DNA from: JACCTU01 sp963737405
Lineage (GTDB): Bacteria > Actinomycetota > Thermoleophilia > Gaiellales > Gaiellaceae
DNA: 64,000 nucleotides
Reading direction: 5' to 3'
NCBI GenBank assembly: GCA_963737405.1
Contig: CAVTSL010000005.1
Coordinates: 248,001 to 312,000 of the forward strand
This document shows positions 19,606-27,968 of the stretch, piece by piece (within the stretch, counting starts at the first letter, position 1; each line of letters begins with the position of its first letter). The notes below the pieces were generated by a model that made no database searches, was not told where the DNA came from, and was given only the letters and a program-made list of their open reading frames with translations. The translations under genes were made by a program, and so were the position numbers.

Positions 19606-20034
19606 ATGGCGAACATCAACCGGGTCATCCTGGTCGGCAACCTCACGCGCGATCCCGAGCTTCGGCACACGCCGAGCGGGACGTCGGTCTGCAAGCTGCG
19701 CCTCGCGGTGAACAGCCGCCAGAAGGACGCCTCGACCGGCGAGTGGGGAGAGAAGCCGAACTACTTCGACGTCACCGTCTGGGGGAACCAGGGCGAGAAC
19801 TGCGCCAAGTTCCTCTCGAAGGGCCGCCCCGTCGGGATCGACGGCCGGCTCGACTGGCGCGAGTGGGAGGCGCAGGACGGCACCAAGCGCCAGGCCGTCG
19901 AGATCATCGCCGACACCGTGCAGTTCCTCGGCAGCCGCGAGGGCGGCGGCGAAGGCGAGCGGCAGTTCGTCCCCGCGGGCGCGGCGACCGACGACTTCGC
20001 GCCGACCGGCACCGACGACGACATCCCCTTCTAG
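19606..20034 (+). CDS. ssb: Single-stranded DNA-binding protein
   Basis: SSB coats single-stranded DNA in replication and repair. The OB fold is clear (MANINRVILVGNLTRDPELR, VTVWGNQGENCAKFLSKGRP, then VGIDGRLDWREWE), followed by a short disordered linker and the conserved acidic tip DDDIPF that recruits partner proteins. It is 142 residues, slightly short because the linker is short. The ribosome site AGGAGGAG lies before the ATG. It sits between rpsF and rpsR, as in most bacteria. Confidence 0.97.
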   Translation: MANINRVILVGNLTRDPELRHTPSGTSVCKLRLAVNSRQKDASTGEWGEKPNYFDVTVWGNQGENCAKFLSKGRPVGIDGRLDWREWEAQDGTKRQAVEIIADTVQFLGSREGGGEGERQFVPAGAATDDFAPTGTDDDIPF

Positions 20035-20044
20035 CGAGGTACAC

Positions 20045-20308
20045 GTGGCGAAGCAGCAGGAACAGCGAGGGCGGAAGCGACCGCCGATCGGAGGCCCGCA
20101 GCGGAAGCGCAACTGCTTCTTCTGCAAGGACAAGATCGACGAGGTCGACTACAAGAACATCAACCAGCTCCGGCGGTACATCTCGGAGAAGGGCAAGATC
20201 CGCTCCCGGCGGATCACTGGCGCGTGCCGGCGCCACCAGAACCAGGTCTCGGTGGCAGTGAAGCGGGCGCGCGAGATGGCGCTCCTGCCGTACGTGGGCG
20301 AACGCTAG
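20045..20308 (+). CDS. rpsR: 30S ribosomal protein S18
   Basis: S18 pairs with S6 on the 30S platform. The protein (87 aa) contains the family core DYKNINQLRRYISEKGKIRS followed by RRITGACRRHQNQV. It has cysteines in CFFCKDKID and in GACRRH, so it looks like the zinc-binding (C+) form of S18. GTG at 20045 is used. It lies 10 bp after ssb and abuts rplI directly. Confidence 0.96.
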   Translation: MAKQQEQRGRKRPPIGGPQRKRNCFFCKDKIDEVDYKNINQLRRYISEKGKIRSRRITGACRRHQNQVSVAVKRAREMALLPYVGER

Positions 20309-20995
20309 ATGGACGTCATCCTCCGGCAGGACATCGACAAGGTCGGTCTGCGCGGCGACGTGGTCAACGTCGCGCGCGGTTACGCGCGGAACTTCCTCCT
20401 GCCGCGCGGTCTCGCCGAGGAGGCGACGCCGGCGAAGGTCGCCGAGCTCCGGAAGCGCGAGGAGCAGCGCGCCCGCCATGAGGCGCAGAGCTTCGAGCAG
20501 GCGCGTGAGATGGCCGACACGCTGAACGAGGCCGTGCTCCGCTTCGAGGTGAAGTCGGGGCCGACGGGCGCGCTCTTCGGCTCGGTCACGCCGACGGACA
20601 TCGTCGACCAGATCTGGCGCGAGAAGAAGATCCGCGTCGACCGCCGCAAGGTCGGGATCGACAACATCAAGCGGATCGGGCGCCACACGGTGCCGATCCA
20701 GCTCTTCACCGACGTCGAGGTCGAGGTCGAGACCCTCGTCGTGCCCGAGGGCGGCGAGCTGCCGCCCGAGGAGGAGCTCGCGGCGATGGAGGCCGCCGCG
20801 CGCGCCGAGGAGGAGGCCGCCGCCGCGGTCGCCGAAGCCGAGCACGAGGAGGCGGAGGAGCTCGTCGCCGAGGCGGAGGTCGAGGCCGAGGCGGAGGTCG
20901 ACGAGGTTGCGGCTCCGGCGGACGAGGCTCCTGCGGACGACACGCCGGCGGACGAGAGTCCGGGCCCGCCCGACACCGAACCCGAGCCGAGTTAG
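20309..20995 (+). CDS. rplI: 50S ribosomal protein L9 with long acidic C-terminal extension
   Basis: Residues 1-150 are ordinary L9: the N-domain MDVILRQDIDKVGLRGDVVN then VARGYARNFLLPRGLAEEAT, the connecting helix, and the C-domain FGSVTPTDIVDQI to GRHTVPIQLFTDVEVEV. After that come about 75 residues made almost only of Glu, Ala, Asp, Val and Pro (EEAEELVAEAEVEAEAEVDE then VAAPADEAPADD), absent from standard L9 (about 148 aa). The tail should be disordered and strongly negative. The start codon directly follows the rpsR stop. Confidence 0.94.
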   Translation: MDVILRQDIDKVGLRGDVVNVARGYARNFLLPRGLAEEATPAKVAELRKREEQRARHEAQSFEQAREMADTLNEAVLRFEVKSGPTGALFGSVTPTDIVDQIWREKKIRVDRRKVGIDNIKRIGRHTVPIQLFTDVEVEVETLVVPEGGELPPEEELAAMEAAARAEEEAAAAVAEAEHEEAEELVAEAEVEAEAEVDEVAAPADEAPADDTPADESPGPPDTEPEPS

Positions 20996-21006
20996 CACCG
21001 ACTCGT

Positions 21007-21030
21007 CCACAGGCGCGCACGCGCCTGTGG
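21007..21030 (+). terminator. Perfect 10-bp hairpin between rplI and dnaB
   Basis: CCACAGGCGC (21007-21016) and GCGCCTGTGG (21021-21030) are perfectly complementary around GCAC. No T-run follows, so a classical intrinsic terminator is uncertain. It lies 11 bp after the rplI stop and may end or attenuate the ribosomal operon before dnaB. Confidence 0.5.
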
Positions 21031-21135
21031 ATTCGCGCACGAACTTTCCGCACGGAGCGGGTTTGTTTCCCACAGATCCGTCCGGTGACGCTGGCAGCAT
21101 GGCCGAACTTTTCCCTGCACATCGAAGGGTTCGCC

Positions 21136-22545
21136 ATGTCGAAAACGCCACTGTCCACTCCTACCAATGCCTCGAGCGGAGTGGTTGACTCGCGCCCTGT
21201 GGCCCAGGTCGCCCAGTTCTCGTCCGCCGCCCCGGTTCCACCGCAAAATCTCGACGCCGAGGAATCTGTCCTCGGGGCGATGATGCTCTCCCCCGGTGCG
21301 ATCGGGGCGGTGAGCGAGATCCTGGATGCGGGCGACTTCTACCGGGAGAGCCACGCCAAGATCTATCGGGCAGCGCTCTCCCTGTACGCCCGCGGCGAGC
21401 CCGTCGACGCCATTACCCTCGTCGACGGTCTCGAGGAACGAAGTGAGCTCGAGGATGCGGGTGGCCGCATCCGCATCCACGAGCTCGCGGCGCTCGTGCC
21501 CGCCGCCGCGAACGCGGCGCACTACGCACGGATCGTCCGGGAGATGGCCACGCTCCGGGGGCTCATCCGGACCGGCCAGGAGATCGCCCGGCTCGGCTGG
21601 GAGCGGCCGGGTGAGACCGACCAGCTCGTCGACCAGGCCGAGCAGATCCTCTTCGACCTCTCGCAGGACCGCGTCTCCACCGAGTTCGCGCACATCGACC
21701 AGCTGCTGAAGGAGAGCTTCGAGCGGATCACGCAGCTCTACGAGGCCGGCGCCGATGTCACCGGCACTCCGTCCGGGTTCAAGGAGCTCGACCGGACGAC
21801 GTCGGGCTTCCAGCCGGGCAACCTGATCATCGTCGCGGCGCGCCCGTCGATGGGGAAGTCGGCGCTCGGGCTCTGCATGGCCGCGAACCTCGCCGTCCGC
21901 GAGGGCGTGCCGGTCGGGATCTTCACGCTCGAGATGTCGAAGTCCGAGGTCACGCAGCGGCTGATGTGCAGCGAGGCGAAGGTCGAGTCGCAGCGGCTCC
22001 GCACCGGGAAGCTCGCGGTCGACGACTGGCCCCGGCTGACGGCCGCCTGCGACAAGCTCGCCAAGGCGCCGATCTACGTCGACGACACCGGGTCGATCAA
22101 CCTGATGGAGATCCGCTCGAAGTCGCGTCGGCTCAAGTCGATGGAGCCGAACCTCGGGATGATCGTCATCGACTACCTCCAGCTGATGACGTCGGGAGGA
22201 ACGCCCGAGAACCGCGTGCAGGAGGTGTCGCAGATCTCGCGCTCGCTCAAGGTGCTCGCGCGCGACCTCGACGTCCCGATCGTCGCGATGTCGCAGCTCT
22301 CACGGGCGGTCGAGCAGCGGCACGACAAGCGGCCGATCCTGTCCGACCTCCGCGAGTCCGGGTCGATCGAGCAGGACGCCGACCTCGTGATGTTCATCTA
22401 CCGGGACGAGTACTACAACGAGGAGTCCGACCAGCAGGGAATGGCCGAGGTGATCGTCGCGAAGCACCGCAACGGCCCGACCGACTCGATGAAGCTGTCG
22501 TTCCTCAAGCGCTACGCGAAGTTCTCCGACCTCGCGGCAGCCTGA
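21136..22545 (+). CDS. dnaB: Replicative DNA helicase DnaB
   Basis: DnaB is the hexameric helicase of the replication fork. It has the N-terminal DnaB domain (VPPQNLDAEESVLGAMMLSP) and the RecA-like C-domain with Walker A in ARPSMGKSALGL, Walker B MIVIDYLQLM, and QISRSLKVLARDLDVPIVAMSQLSR plus arginine-finger region ESGSIEQDADLVMFIYRDEYY. No intein is present, although dnaB is a common intein host. ATG at 21136 is preferred because GAAGGG lies 6-7 bases upstream; a GTG at 21085 lacks this. It has 469 residues. Confidence 0.96.
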   Translation: MSKTPLSTPTNASSGVVDSRPVAQVAQFSSAAPVPPQNLDAEESVLGAMMLSPGAIGAVSEILDAGDFYRESHAKIYRAALSLYARGEPVDAITLVDGLEERSELEDAGGRIRIHELAALVPAAANAAHYARIVREMATLRGLIRTGQEIARLGWERPGETDQLVDQAEQILFDLSQDRVSTEFAHIDQLLKESFERITQLYEAGADVTGTPSGFKELDRTTSGFQPGNLIIVAARPSMGKSALGLCMAANLAVREGVPVGIFTLEMSKSEVTQRLMCSEAKVESQRLRTGKLAVDDWPRLTAACDKLAKAPIYVDDTGSINLMEIRSKSRRLKSMEPNLGMIVIDYLQLMTSGGTPENRVQEVSQISRSLKVLARDLDVPIVAMSQLSRAVEQRHDKRPILSDLRESGSIEQDADLVMFIYRDEYYNEESDQQGMAEVIVAKHRNGPTDSMKLSFLKRYAKFSDLAAA

Positions 22546-22549
22546 TGGG

Positions 22550-22786
22550 GTGGTGTTAGCGAATCGTGGGGTGATCGCAGAGCAGACGGTGTGCATCCCG
22601 CCGCGGGCGACCAGCTTCCGCGCGGTGTGCGAGGCATGCGCCTCGAGCCAGCTTCCGAGCCGGGGGTACGTCGGCGCCGTCGTCGACGGCAAGCTGGCGC
22701 TCGAGAAGGACCAGGGGCACGTCACATGCGAGCGCGGGCACGACATCCGCGTCCTGCGCGCGCTCCCCGCCAGCCTCGTCCATTAG
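22550..22786 (+). CDS. Small zinc-ribbon-like protein
   Basis: This 78-residue protein has two metal-ligand pairs, VCEACAS (Cys-x2-Cys) and TCERGH (Cys-x3-His), spaced about 35 residues apart, and the end HDIRVLRALPASL. It looks like a single zinc ribbon, of unknown function. A GTG at 22571 after GTGGG gives a better start (71 aa) than the GTG at 22550. It sits between dnaB and purA on the same strand with gaps of 4 and 19 bp, so it is probably co-transcribed. Confidence 0.6.
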   Translation: MVLANRGVIAEQTVCIPPRATSFRAVCEACASSQLPSRGYVGAVVDGKLALEKDQGHVTCERGHDIRVLRALPASLVH

Positions 22787-22805
22787 ATCGGGCACACTCC
22801 GGGTC

Positions 22806-24107
22806 GTGCCCGCGACCGTGATCGTCGGTGCCCAGTGGGGCGACGAAGGCAAGGGGAAGATCGTCGACCTGCTGGCGCAGCACGCCGACGTCGTCTGCCG
22901 CTACCAGGGCGGGCCGAACGCCGGCCACACGATCATCGTCGACGGCGAGACCTTCAAGTTCCGCCAGATGCCGTCCGGGATCCTCTCCGGCAAGCAGTGC
23001 GTGATCGGCGCCGGCTGCGTGGTCGATCCGGAGGTGCTGATCGAGGAGCTCGACGACCTCGCAGCGCGGGGAGTCGAGACCGAAGGGCTCGTCCACCTCT
23101 CGGGGAACGCGCACCTGATCCTGCCGTGGCACGTCGCGCTCGACCGCGCGAGCGAGCGGCGGCTCGGGAAGCTCCAGATCGGGACGACGCGACGTGGGAT
23201 CGGCCCGACCTACGCCGACAAGGCGGCACGGATCGGGATCCGCGTCCAGGACCTGCTCGACCCGAAGATCCTGCGCGAGAAGATCGAGGTCGCACTCGCG
23301 GAGAAGAACCTCTGGCTCGAGCGGGTGTACGGCGTGGAGCCACTCGAGCTCGAGGAGGTCGCGGCGAGGCTCGAGCACTACGCGCAGCGCCTTCGGCCGT
23401 ACGTCGCGGACACGTCGCTTCTCGTCGACCGCGCGCTCGACGACGGGCTCTTCGTCCTGTTCGAAGGCGCCCAGGCGACGTTGCTCGACCTCGACCACGG
23501 CACGTATCCGTTCGTCACGTCGTCGAATCCCGTCGCGGGCTACGCGTCCGTCGGGATCGGGATCGGGCCGACCCGGATCGACGCCGTCGTCGGCGTCTCG
23601 AAGGCGTACGTCACGCGGGTCGGCGAGGGGCCGTTCCCGACCGAGATCGAAGGCCCGGACCAGCAACGCGTTCGCGACCTGGGCGGCGAGTTCGGAACGG
23701 TCACCGGCAGGGAGCGCCGCTGCGGCTGGCTCGACCTGGTCGCACTCCGCTACGCGGTACGCGTGAACGGGATCACGTCGCTCGCGCTGACGAAGCTCGA
23801 CGTGCTCTCGGCGTTCGACGAGCTGCCGGTGTGCGTCGCGTATCGGCTGCCCGACGGCGCGGAGACGCGCGACTTCCCGGCGCACCAGAGCGACTTCCAC
23901 CACGCGAGTCCGGTCTACGAGACGCTGGCTGGATGGGCGGAGCCGCTCGACGACGTCGGTGCCGTCGAGGAGCTCCCCGAAGCGGCCCGCGCCTATGTCG
24001 CGTTCGTCGAACGCGAGCTCGGGGTCGAGGTCTCGCTCATCGGCACCGGTGCGGAACGCGAAGCCGTTCTGTCGCCGCGTGGGCTCGAAGCGGTCGCGCG
24101 TCCCTGA
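22806..24107 (+). CDS. purA: Adenylosuccinate synthetase
   Basis: PurA joins aspartate to IMP using GTP, the first step to AMP. Visible family motifs are AQWGDEGKGKIVD near the N-terminus, GGPNAGHT, GTTRRGIGPTYADKAARIG, FEGAQATLLDLDHGTYPFVT then SSNPVAGYASVG, and GVSKAYVTRVGEGPFPTE. At 433 residues it is normal. The GTG at 22806 directly precedes PATVIVGAQWGDEGKG. It opens a long purine gene region whose other members follow on the same strand. Confidence 0.97.
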   Translation: MPATVIVGAQWGDEGKGKIVDLLAQHADVVCRYQGGPNAGHTIIVDGETFKFRQMPSGILSGKQCVIGAGCVVDPEVLIEELDDLAARGVETEGLVHLSGNAHLILPWHVALDRASERRLGKLQIGTTRRGIGPTYADKAARIGIRVQDLLDPKILREKIEVALAEKNLWLERVYGVEPLELEEVAARLEHYAQRLRPYVADTSLLVDRALDDGLFVLFEGAQATLLDLDHGTYPFVTSSNPVAGYASVGIGIGPTRIDAVVGVSKAYVTRVGEGPFPTEIEGPDQQRVRDLGGEFGTVTGRERRCGWLDLVALRYAVRVNGITSLALTKLDVLSAFDELPVCVAYRLPDGAETRDFPAHQSDFHHASPVYETLAGWAEPLDDVGAVEELPEAARAYVAFVERELGVEVSLIGTGAEREAVLSPRGLEAVARP

Positions 24108-24113
24108 GCGGGC

Positions 24114-24440
24114 TCAGTCGAACGTCACGACGAGCTTGGCGATCTCGTCGCCGCGGCTCGAGATGATCATGCGGCCGGCCTCGCGCCCGGCGTCTGCGCG
24201 CCACGCGTAGTGGGCGACGATCGGTTCCTCGGACTCCTCGACGGCGAGGATCTCGACCTCGTCGTCGGGCGGGTTCGCCGCGTACGCCTCTGCGATCGCC
24301 TGCTTGCCGTTGAACGGTCCGACCGGAACGCCTTCGAAGACGAGCTCGGCATCGTCGGTGAACTGGGCGAGCATCGGCGCGAAGTCGCCGGTGCGGATGC
24401 CCTGGTTGAAGAGCTCGACGTGGCGTTCGAGCAGCGTCAT
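24114..24440 (-). CDS. SnoaL-like / NTF2-fold protein
   Basis: The 108-residue protein has the NTF2-like pattern: helical start LLERHVELFNQG, then the strand-rich segment MLAQFTDDAELVFEGVPVGP, FNGKQAIAEAYAAN and a closing beta sheet AGRMIISSRGDEIAKLVVTFD. Such proteins bind small ligands or act as isomerases, but no catalytic residues can be assigned. It lies on the strand opposite to the purine genes. A perfect small hairpin (CTGAGC/GCTCAG, 24104-24117) spans the two converging stop codons with purA. Confidence 0.75.
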   Translation of the reverse strand: MTLLERHVELFNQGIRTGDFAPMLAQFTDDAELVFEGVPVGPFNGKQAIAEAYAANPPDDEVEILAVEESEEPIVAHYAWRADAGREAGRMIISSRGDEIAKLVVTFD

Positions 24441-24506
24441 CGCGGCAGCTTAGGCACGGCGACTCGCGTGCTTCAAACCCGCCGACGGCCCGCATAGCAT
24501 GGTCGC

Positions 24507-25730
24507 GTGAGAGTTCTCGTCCTGGGGTCTGGCGGACGTGAGCACGCGTTGGCGTGGAAGCTCGCGCAGAGCCCGGGACTGTCGGAGCTGCACGCAGCGC
24601 CCGGGAACCCCGGCATCGCCGCGATCGGGCAGTGCCACCCGGTCCGCGCCGACGACGCCGAGGGCCTGCTCGCGCTCGCGCGCTCGCTCGACATCGACCT
24701 CGTGGTCGTCGGGCCGGAGGCGCCGCTCGTCGCGGGCGTCGCCGACGCGCTTCGTCTCGGCGGGGTGGCGGTGTTCGGGCCGAGTGCAGCGGCTGCGCGG
24801 ATCGAGGGGTCGAAGCGCTTCGCGAAGGAGGTGCTGCAGGCCGCGGGCGTCCCGACCGCGGACGCGTTGGCGGTCGCGCGACCTCCGTGCGTCGTGAAGG
24901 CGGACGGGCTCGCCGCGGGCAAGGGCGTCTTCGTGTGCCGCACCCAGGCCGAGCTCGACACGGCGCTGCGCGCGGTGGGGAGTTTCGGCGGCGACTTCGT
25001 CGTCGAGGAGCTGCTGGAGGGCGACGAGCTCTCGGTCTTCGCGATCTGCGACGGCGCGCGGGCGCTCCCTCTGGCCCCGGCGCGCGACTTCAAGCGTGCG
25101 TTCGACGGCGACGAGGGGCCGAACACCGGCGGGATGGGCGCCTACTCGCCCGTGCCCCTCTCGGACCTCGACGCCGCAGCGATCGTCGAAGCCGTCCACG
25201 AACCGGTGCTGCACGAGCTCGCGGAGCGCGGCACGCCGTTCATCGGCCTGCTCTATGCGGGGATGATGCTGACGGAGGACGGGCCGCAGGTGCTCGAGTT
25301 CAACTGCAGGTTCGGCGACCCCGAGACGCAGGCGATCCTCCCCCGCCTCGACGGCGACCTGCTCGGGACGCTCGCGGCGGCCGCGGCGGGCGACCTCGCG
25401 GAGTCGACTCTGCGCGTCTCGGACGACGCCGCCGTCACGGTCGTGATGGCGGCGCGCGACTACCCCGCGAAGTCGGACGTCGGCACGGCGATCAGCGGGC
25501 TCGAGGACGCCGAAGCGGACGGCGCGGTCGTCTTCCACGCGGGCACGGCGCTTCGAAACGGCCGCCTCGTGACGAACGGTGGCAGGATCCTCGACGTGAC
25601 CGCGACGGGGCCGACGATCGCAGACGCTCGTGCTCGCGCGTATTCGGCGGCAGAGAAGATCGTGTTCGACGGCGCGCGCTACAGGACGGACATCGCCGTC
25701 GAGGCGACCGACGGGGCGCCCGTTGGCTGA
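24507..25730 (+). CDS. purD: Phosphoribosylamine-glycine ligase
   Basis: PurD (GAR synthetase) joins glycine to phosphoribosylamine with ATP. It is an ATP-grasp enzyme of 407 residues with the N-terminus RVLVLGSGGREHALAWKLAQ, the ATP-binding segments VKADGLAAGKGVFVC and FVVEELLEGDELSVF, GPNTGGMGAYSP, and the metal-binding QVLEFNCRFGDPETQ. The GTG at 24507 gives the canonical start. It overlaps purE by 8 bp. Confidence 0.96.
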   Translation: MRVLVLGSGGREHALAWKLAQSPGLSELHAAPGNPGIAAIGQCHPVRADDAEGLLALARSLDIDLVVVGPEAPLVAGVADALRLGGVAVFGPSAAAARIEGSKRFAKEVLQAAGVPTADALAVARPPCVVKADGLAAGKGVFVCRTQAELDTALRAVGSFGGDFVVEELLEGDELSVFAICDGARALPLAPARDFKRAFDGDEGPNTGGMGAYSPVPLSDLDAAAIVEAVHEPVLHELAERGTPFIGLLYAGMMLTEDGPQVLEFNCRFGDPETQAILPRLDGDLLGTLAAAAAGDLAESTLRVSDDAAVTVVMAARDYPAKSDVGTAISGLEDAEADGAVVFHAGTALRNGRLVTNGGRILDVTATGPTIADARARAYSAAEKIVFDGARYRTDIAVEATDGAPVG

Positions 25731-26136
25731 CGCGCCGAGTGTCGGGATCCTCGTCGGATCCGAGTCGGATCGCGAGCGCATGCAGGGCGGGATCGACGAG
25801 CTCGACGAGCGCGGGATCGCGTACGAGTTCGATGTGCGCTCCGCTCACCGCAATCCGGACGCCGTCGCCGAGTACGCGCGGACGGCGCGCGAGCGCGGCA
25901 TCCGGGTGCTGATCTGCGGCGCGGGGCTCTCGGCCGCGCTGCCGGGCGTGGTCGCCGCCCACACCGACCTGCCGGTGATCGGCGTCCCGCTCCGCTCCAG
26001 CCTCAGCGTCCTCGACGGTCTCGACGCGCTCCTCGCGATCACGCAGATGCCGCCCGGCGTGCCGGTCGCGGCGGTCGGTGTCGACAACGCGAAGAACGCG
26101 GCGGCGCTCGCGGCGCGCATCCTCGGCGTGACGTGA
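25723..26136 (+). CDS. purE: N5-carboxyaminoimidazole ribonucleotide mutase (PurE)
   Basis: PurE converts N5-CAIR to CAIR. Motifs are VGILVGSESDRERM at the N-terminus, the active-site VRSAHRNPD, ICGAGLSAALPGVVAAHT, and VIGVPLRSS, then QMPPGVPVAAVGVDNAKNAA. The only start that keeps the first strand is TTG at 25723, inside the end of purD (8-bp overlap); an ATG at 25782 would delete the first strand. The product is 137 residues, shorter than the usual 160. No purK, the usual upstream partner, is seen here; it may be elsewhere. Confidence 0.93.
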   Translation: MADAPSVGILVGSESDRERMQGGIDELDERGIAYEFDVRSAHRNPDAVAEYARTARERGIRVLICGAGLSAALPGVVAAHTDLPVIGVPLRSSLSVLDGLDALLAITQMPPGVPVAAVGVDNAKNAAALAARILGVT

Positions 26137-26636
26137 ACGTCCGCCTCGCGCGGCCGGACGATGCGCGACGGCTCGCCGAGATCCACGTCGAGACGTGGCG
26201 GGCGACGTACCCCGGCGTCGTGCCGCAGGCGGTGCTCGACGGCCTCAGCGTCGAGCGGCGTGAGGAACAGTGGGAGCGGTGGATCCCGGATCCGGCTTCG
26301 ACGGCGTTCGTGGCCGAGATCGACGGCCAGGTCGTCGGGTTCGTCAACGTCGGGCCGTGCTTCTCGACAGCGGGGCTCGGCGAGCTCTACGCGATCTACG
26401 TCGTGCCGGCCGCGCAGGGGACCGGCGCGGGCAGCGCCCTGATGGAGTCGGCGGTCGACGCGCTCGGGGAGCGCTTCGACGAGGCGATCCTCTGGGTCGC
26501 GACGGAGAACCCGCGTGCCCGGCGCTTCTACGAGCGGCACGGCTGGACCGTCGACGGCGAACGGATCGACGACTGGTTCCCGGGCATGTCGTTGCACGAG
26601 ACGCGGTACCGCCTGTCCGGCCTGGGGCGGCGCTAG
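26133..26636 (+). CDS. GNAT family N-acetyltransferase
   Basis: This 167-residue GCN5-related acetyltransferase has the acetyl-CoA loop in LYAIYVVPAAQGTGAGSALM (Q-x-x-G-x-G) and the closing ARRFYERHGWTVDGERI. The N-terminus VRLARPDDARRLAEIHVETW is typical. The substrate is unknown. GTG overlaps the purE stop (GTGA), and purB begins 9 bp later, so it is embedded in the purine operon, though a metabolic link is not evident. Confidence 0.85.
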   Translation: MNVRLARPDDARRLAEIHVETWRATYPGVVPQAVLDGLSVERREEQWERWIPDPASTAFVAEIDGQVVGFVNVGPCFSTAGLGELYAIYVVPAAQGTGAGSALMESAVDALGERFDEAILWVATENPRARRFYERHGWTVDGERIDDWFPGMSLHETRYRLSGLGRR

Positions 26637-26645
26637 TCTGGCCTG

Positions 26646-27968
26646 GTGATCGCCCGCTACTCCCGTCCGGCGATGGCCGGGGTCTGGTCGGAGCAGCGCA
26701 AGCTCGAACGGTGGCTCGAGGTCGAGCTCGCCGCGCTGGACGCGTGGGCGGAGGTCGGTCGCGTGCCCCAGGAGGCCGCCGACGCGATCCGGGCGAGTGC
26801 GAAGGCGCCGACCCCCGAGCGGGTGCGCGAGATCGAGGAGCGCACGCAGCACGACGTGGCCGCGTTCGTCGACGCGGTCGCCGAGGGCCTCGGGGAGGAG
26901 GGCAGGTGGTTCCACTACGGGCTCACCTCGTCCGACGTGCTGGACACGGCGCTCTCGCTGCAGATCCAGGAGGCCGGCCGGCTCGTCCTCGGCGGTCTCG
27001 CGCGAGCGTTCGACGCGGTCGCGGCGCGCGCGGACGAGCACGTCGAGACGATCACGATCGGCCGGACCCACGGCGTGCACGCGGAGCCGACGACGTTCGG
27101 GCTCAAGCTCGCCGGGTGGGCGTTCGAGCTGGACCGCGACCGCGTGCGGGTGGAGCGCGCGCTCGAAGGGCTGCGGGTCGGGAAGCTGTCGGGTGCAGTC
27201 GGGACGTACTCGGCGACCGATCCGGAGGTCGAGCGCCTCGCGTGCGAGCGGCTGGGGCTGGAGCCGGCGCCTACGTCGACCCAGATCCTGCAGCGCGACC
27301 GGCACGCGGAGCTGCTCGCCGCTCTGGCTGTGGCGGCTTCGTCGCTCGAGACGTTCGCGCTCGAGATCAGGCACCTCGCGCGAACCGAGGTGCGCGAGGT
27401 CCAGGAGCCGTTCGGCAAGGGACAGAAAGGCTCCTCGTCGATGCCGCACAAGCGGAACCCGGTCGTGTCGGAGCGCCTGTGCGGACTTGCGCGCGTCGTC
27501 CGCGGCGCGGCGCTCGTCGGGTTCGAGAACGTCGCGCTCTGGCACGAGCGCGACATCTCGCACTCGTCCGCCGAGCGGGTCGTCCTGCCGGACGCGTTTC
27601 TCGCGCTCGACTACATGCTCGATCGCTTCGCGTGGCTCGCCGAAGGGCTCGTCGTCTTCCCGGAGCGCATGCGGCGGAACCTCGAGCAGAGCCACTTCCT
27701 CTTCTTCAGCCAGCGGGTTCTGCTCGCGCTCGTCGAGAGCGGCCTCTCACGGGACGAGGCATATCGCCTCGTCCAGCGCACCTCGATGCGCGCGTGGGAG
27801 GAGGAGCAGGACTTTCGCGAGCTCGTGCGGGCCGACGCCGAGATCGCGGGCCGGATCGACCTCGAGGAGGCGTTCTCGCTCGAGCCGTACACCCGTCACG
27901 TCGACACCGTCTTCGAGCGCCTGCACGCGCTCGTCCGAACGAGAGAAGAGGAGCCAACGTATGCCTGA
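26646..27968 (+). CDS. purB: Adenylosuccinate lyase
   Basis: PurB releases fumarate from SAICAR and from adenylosuccinate, so it serves both IMP and AMP formation. It belongs to the fumarase/aspartase superfamily; the signature GSSSMPHKRNPVVSERL is at about residue 263. Also seen are HYGLTSSDVLDTALSLQ and GRTHGVHAEPTTFGLKLAGW. The N-terminus IARYSRPAMAGVWSEQRKLE is typical. It is 440 residues. Its last 8 bp overlap purC (ATGCCTGA). Confidence 0.96.
   Translation: MIARYSRPAMAGVWSEQRKLERWLEVELAALDAWAEVGRVPQEAADAIRASAKAPTPERVREIEERTQHDVAAFVDAVAEGLGEEGRWFHYGLTSSDVLDTALSLQIQEAGRLVLGGLARAFDAVAARADEHVETITIGRTHGVHAEPTTFGLKLAGWAFELDRDRVRVERALEGLRVGKLSGAVGTYSATDPEVERLACERLGLEPAPTSTQILQRDRHAELLAALAVAASSLETFALEIRHLARTEVREVQEPFGKGQKGSSSMPHKRNPVVSERLCGLARVVRGAALVGFENVALWHERDISHSSAERVVLPDAFLALDYMLDRFAWLAEGLVVFPERMRRNLEQSHFLFFSQRVLLALVESGLSRDEAYRLVQRTSMRAWEEEQDFRELVRADAEIAGRIDLEEAFSLEPYTRHVDTVFERLHALVRTREEEPTYA

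Noticed and set aside
20996..21135. DnaA-box-like TCGTCCACA and TTCCCACAG before dnaB, suggesting an origin
   Set aside because: Only two weak matches, both partly inside or near a hairpin, and no dnaA or AT-rich segment nearby.
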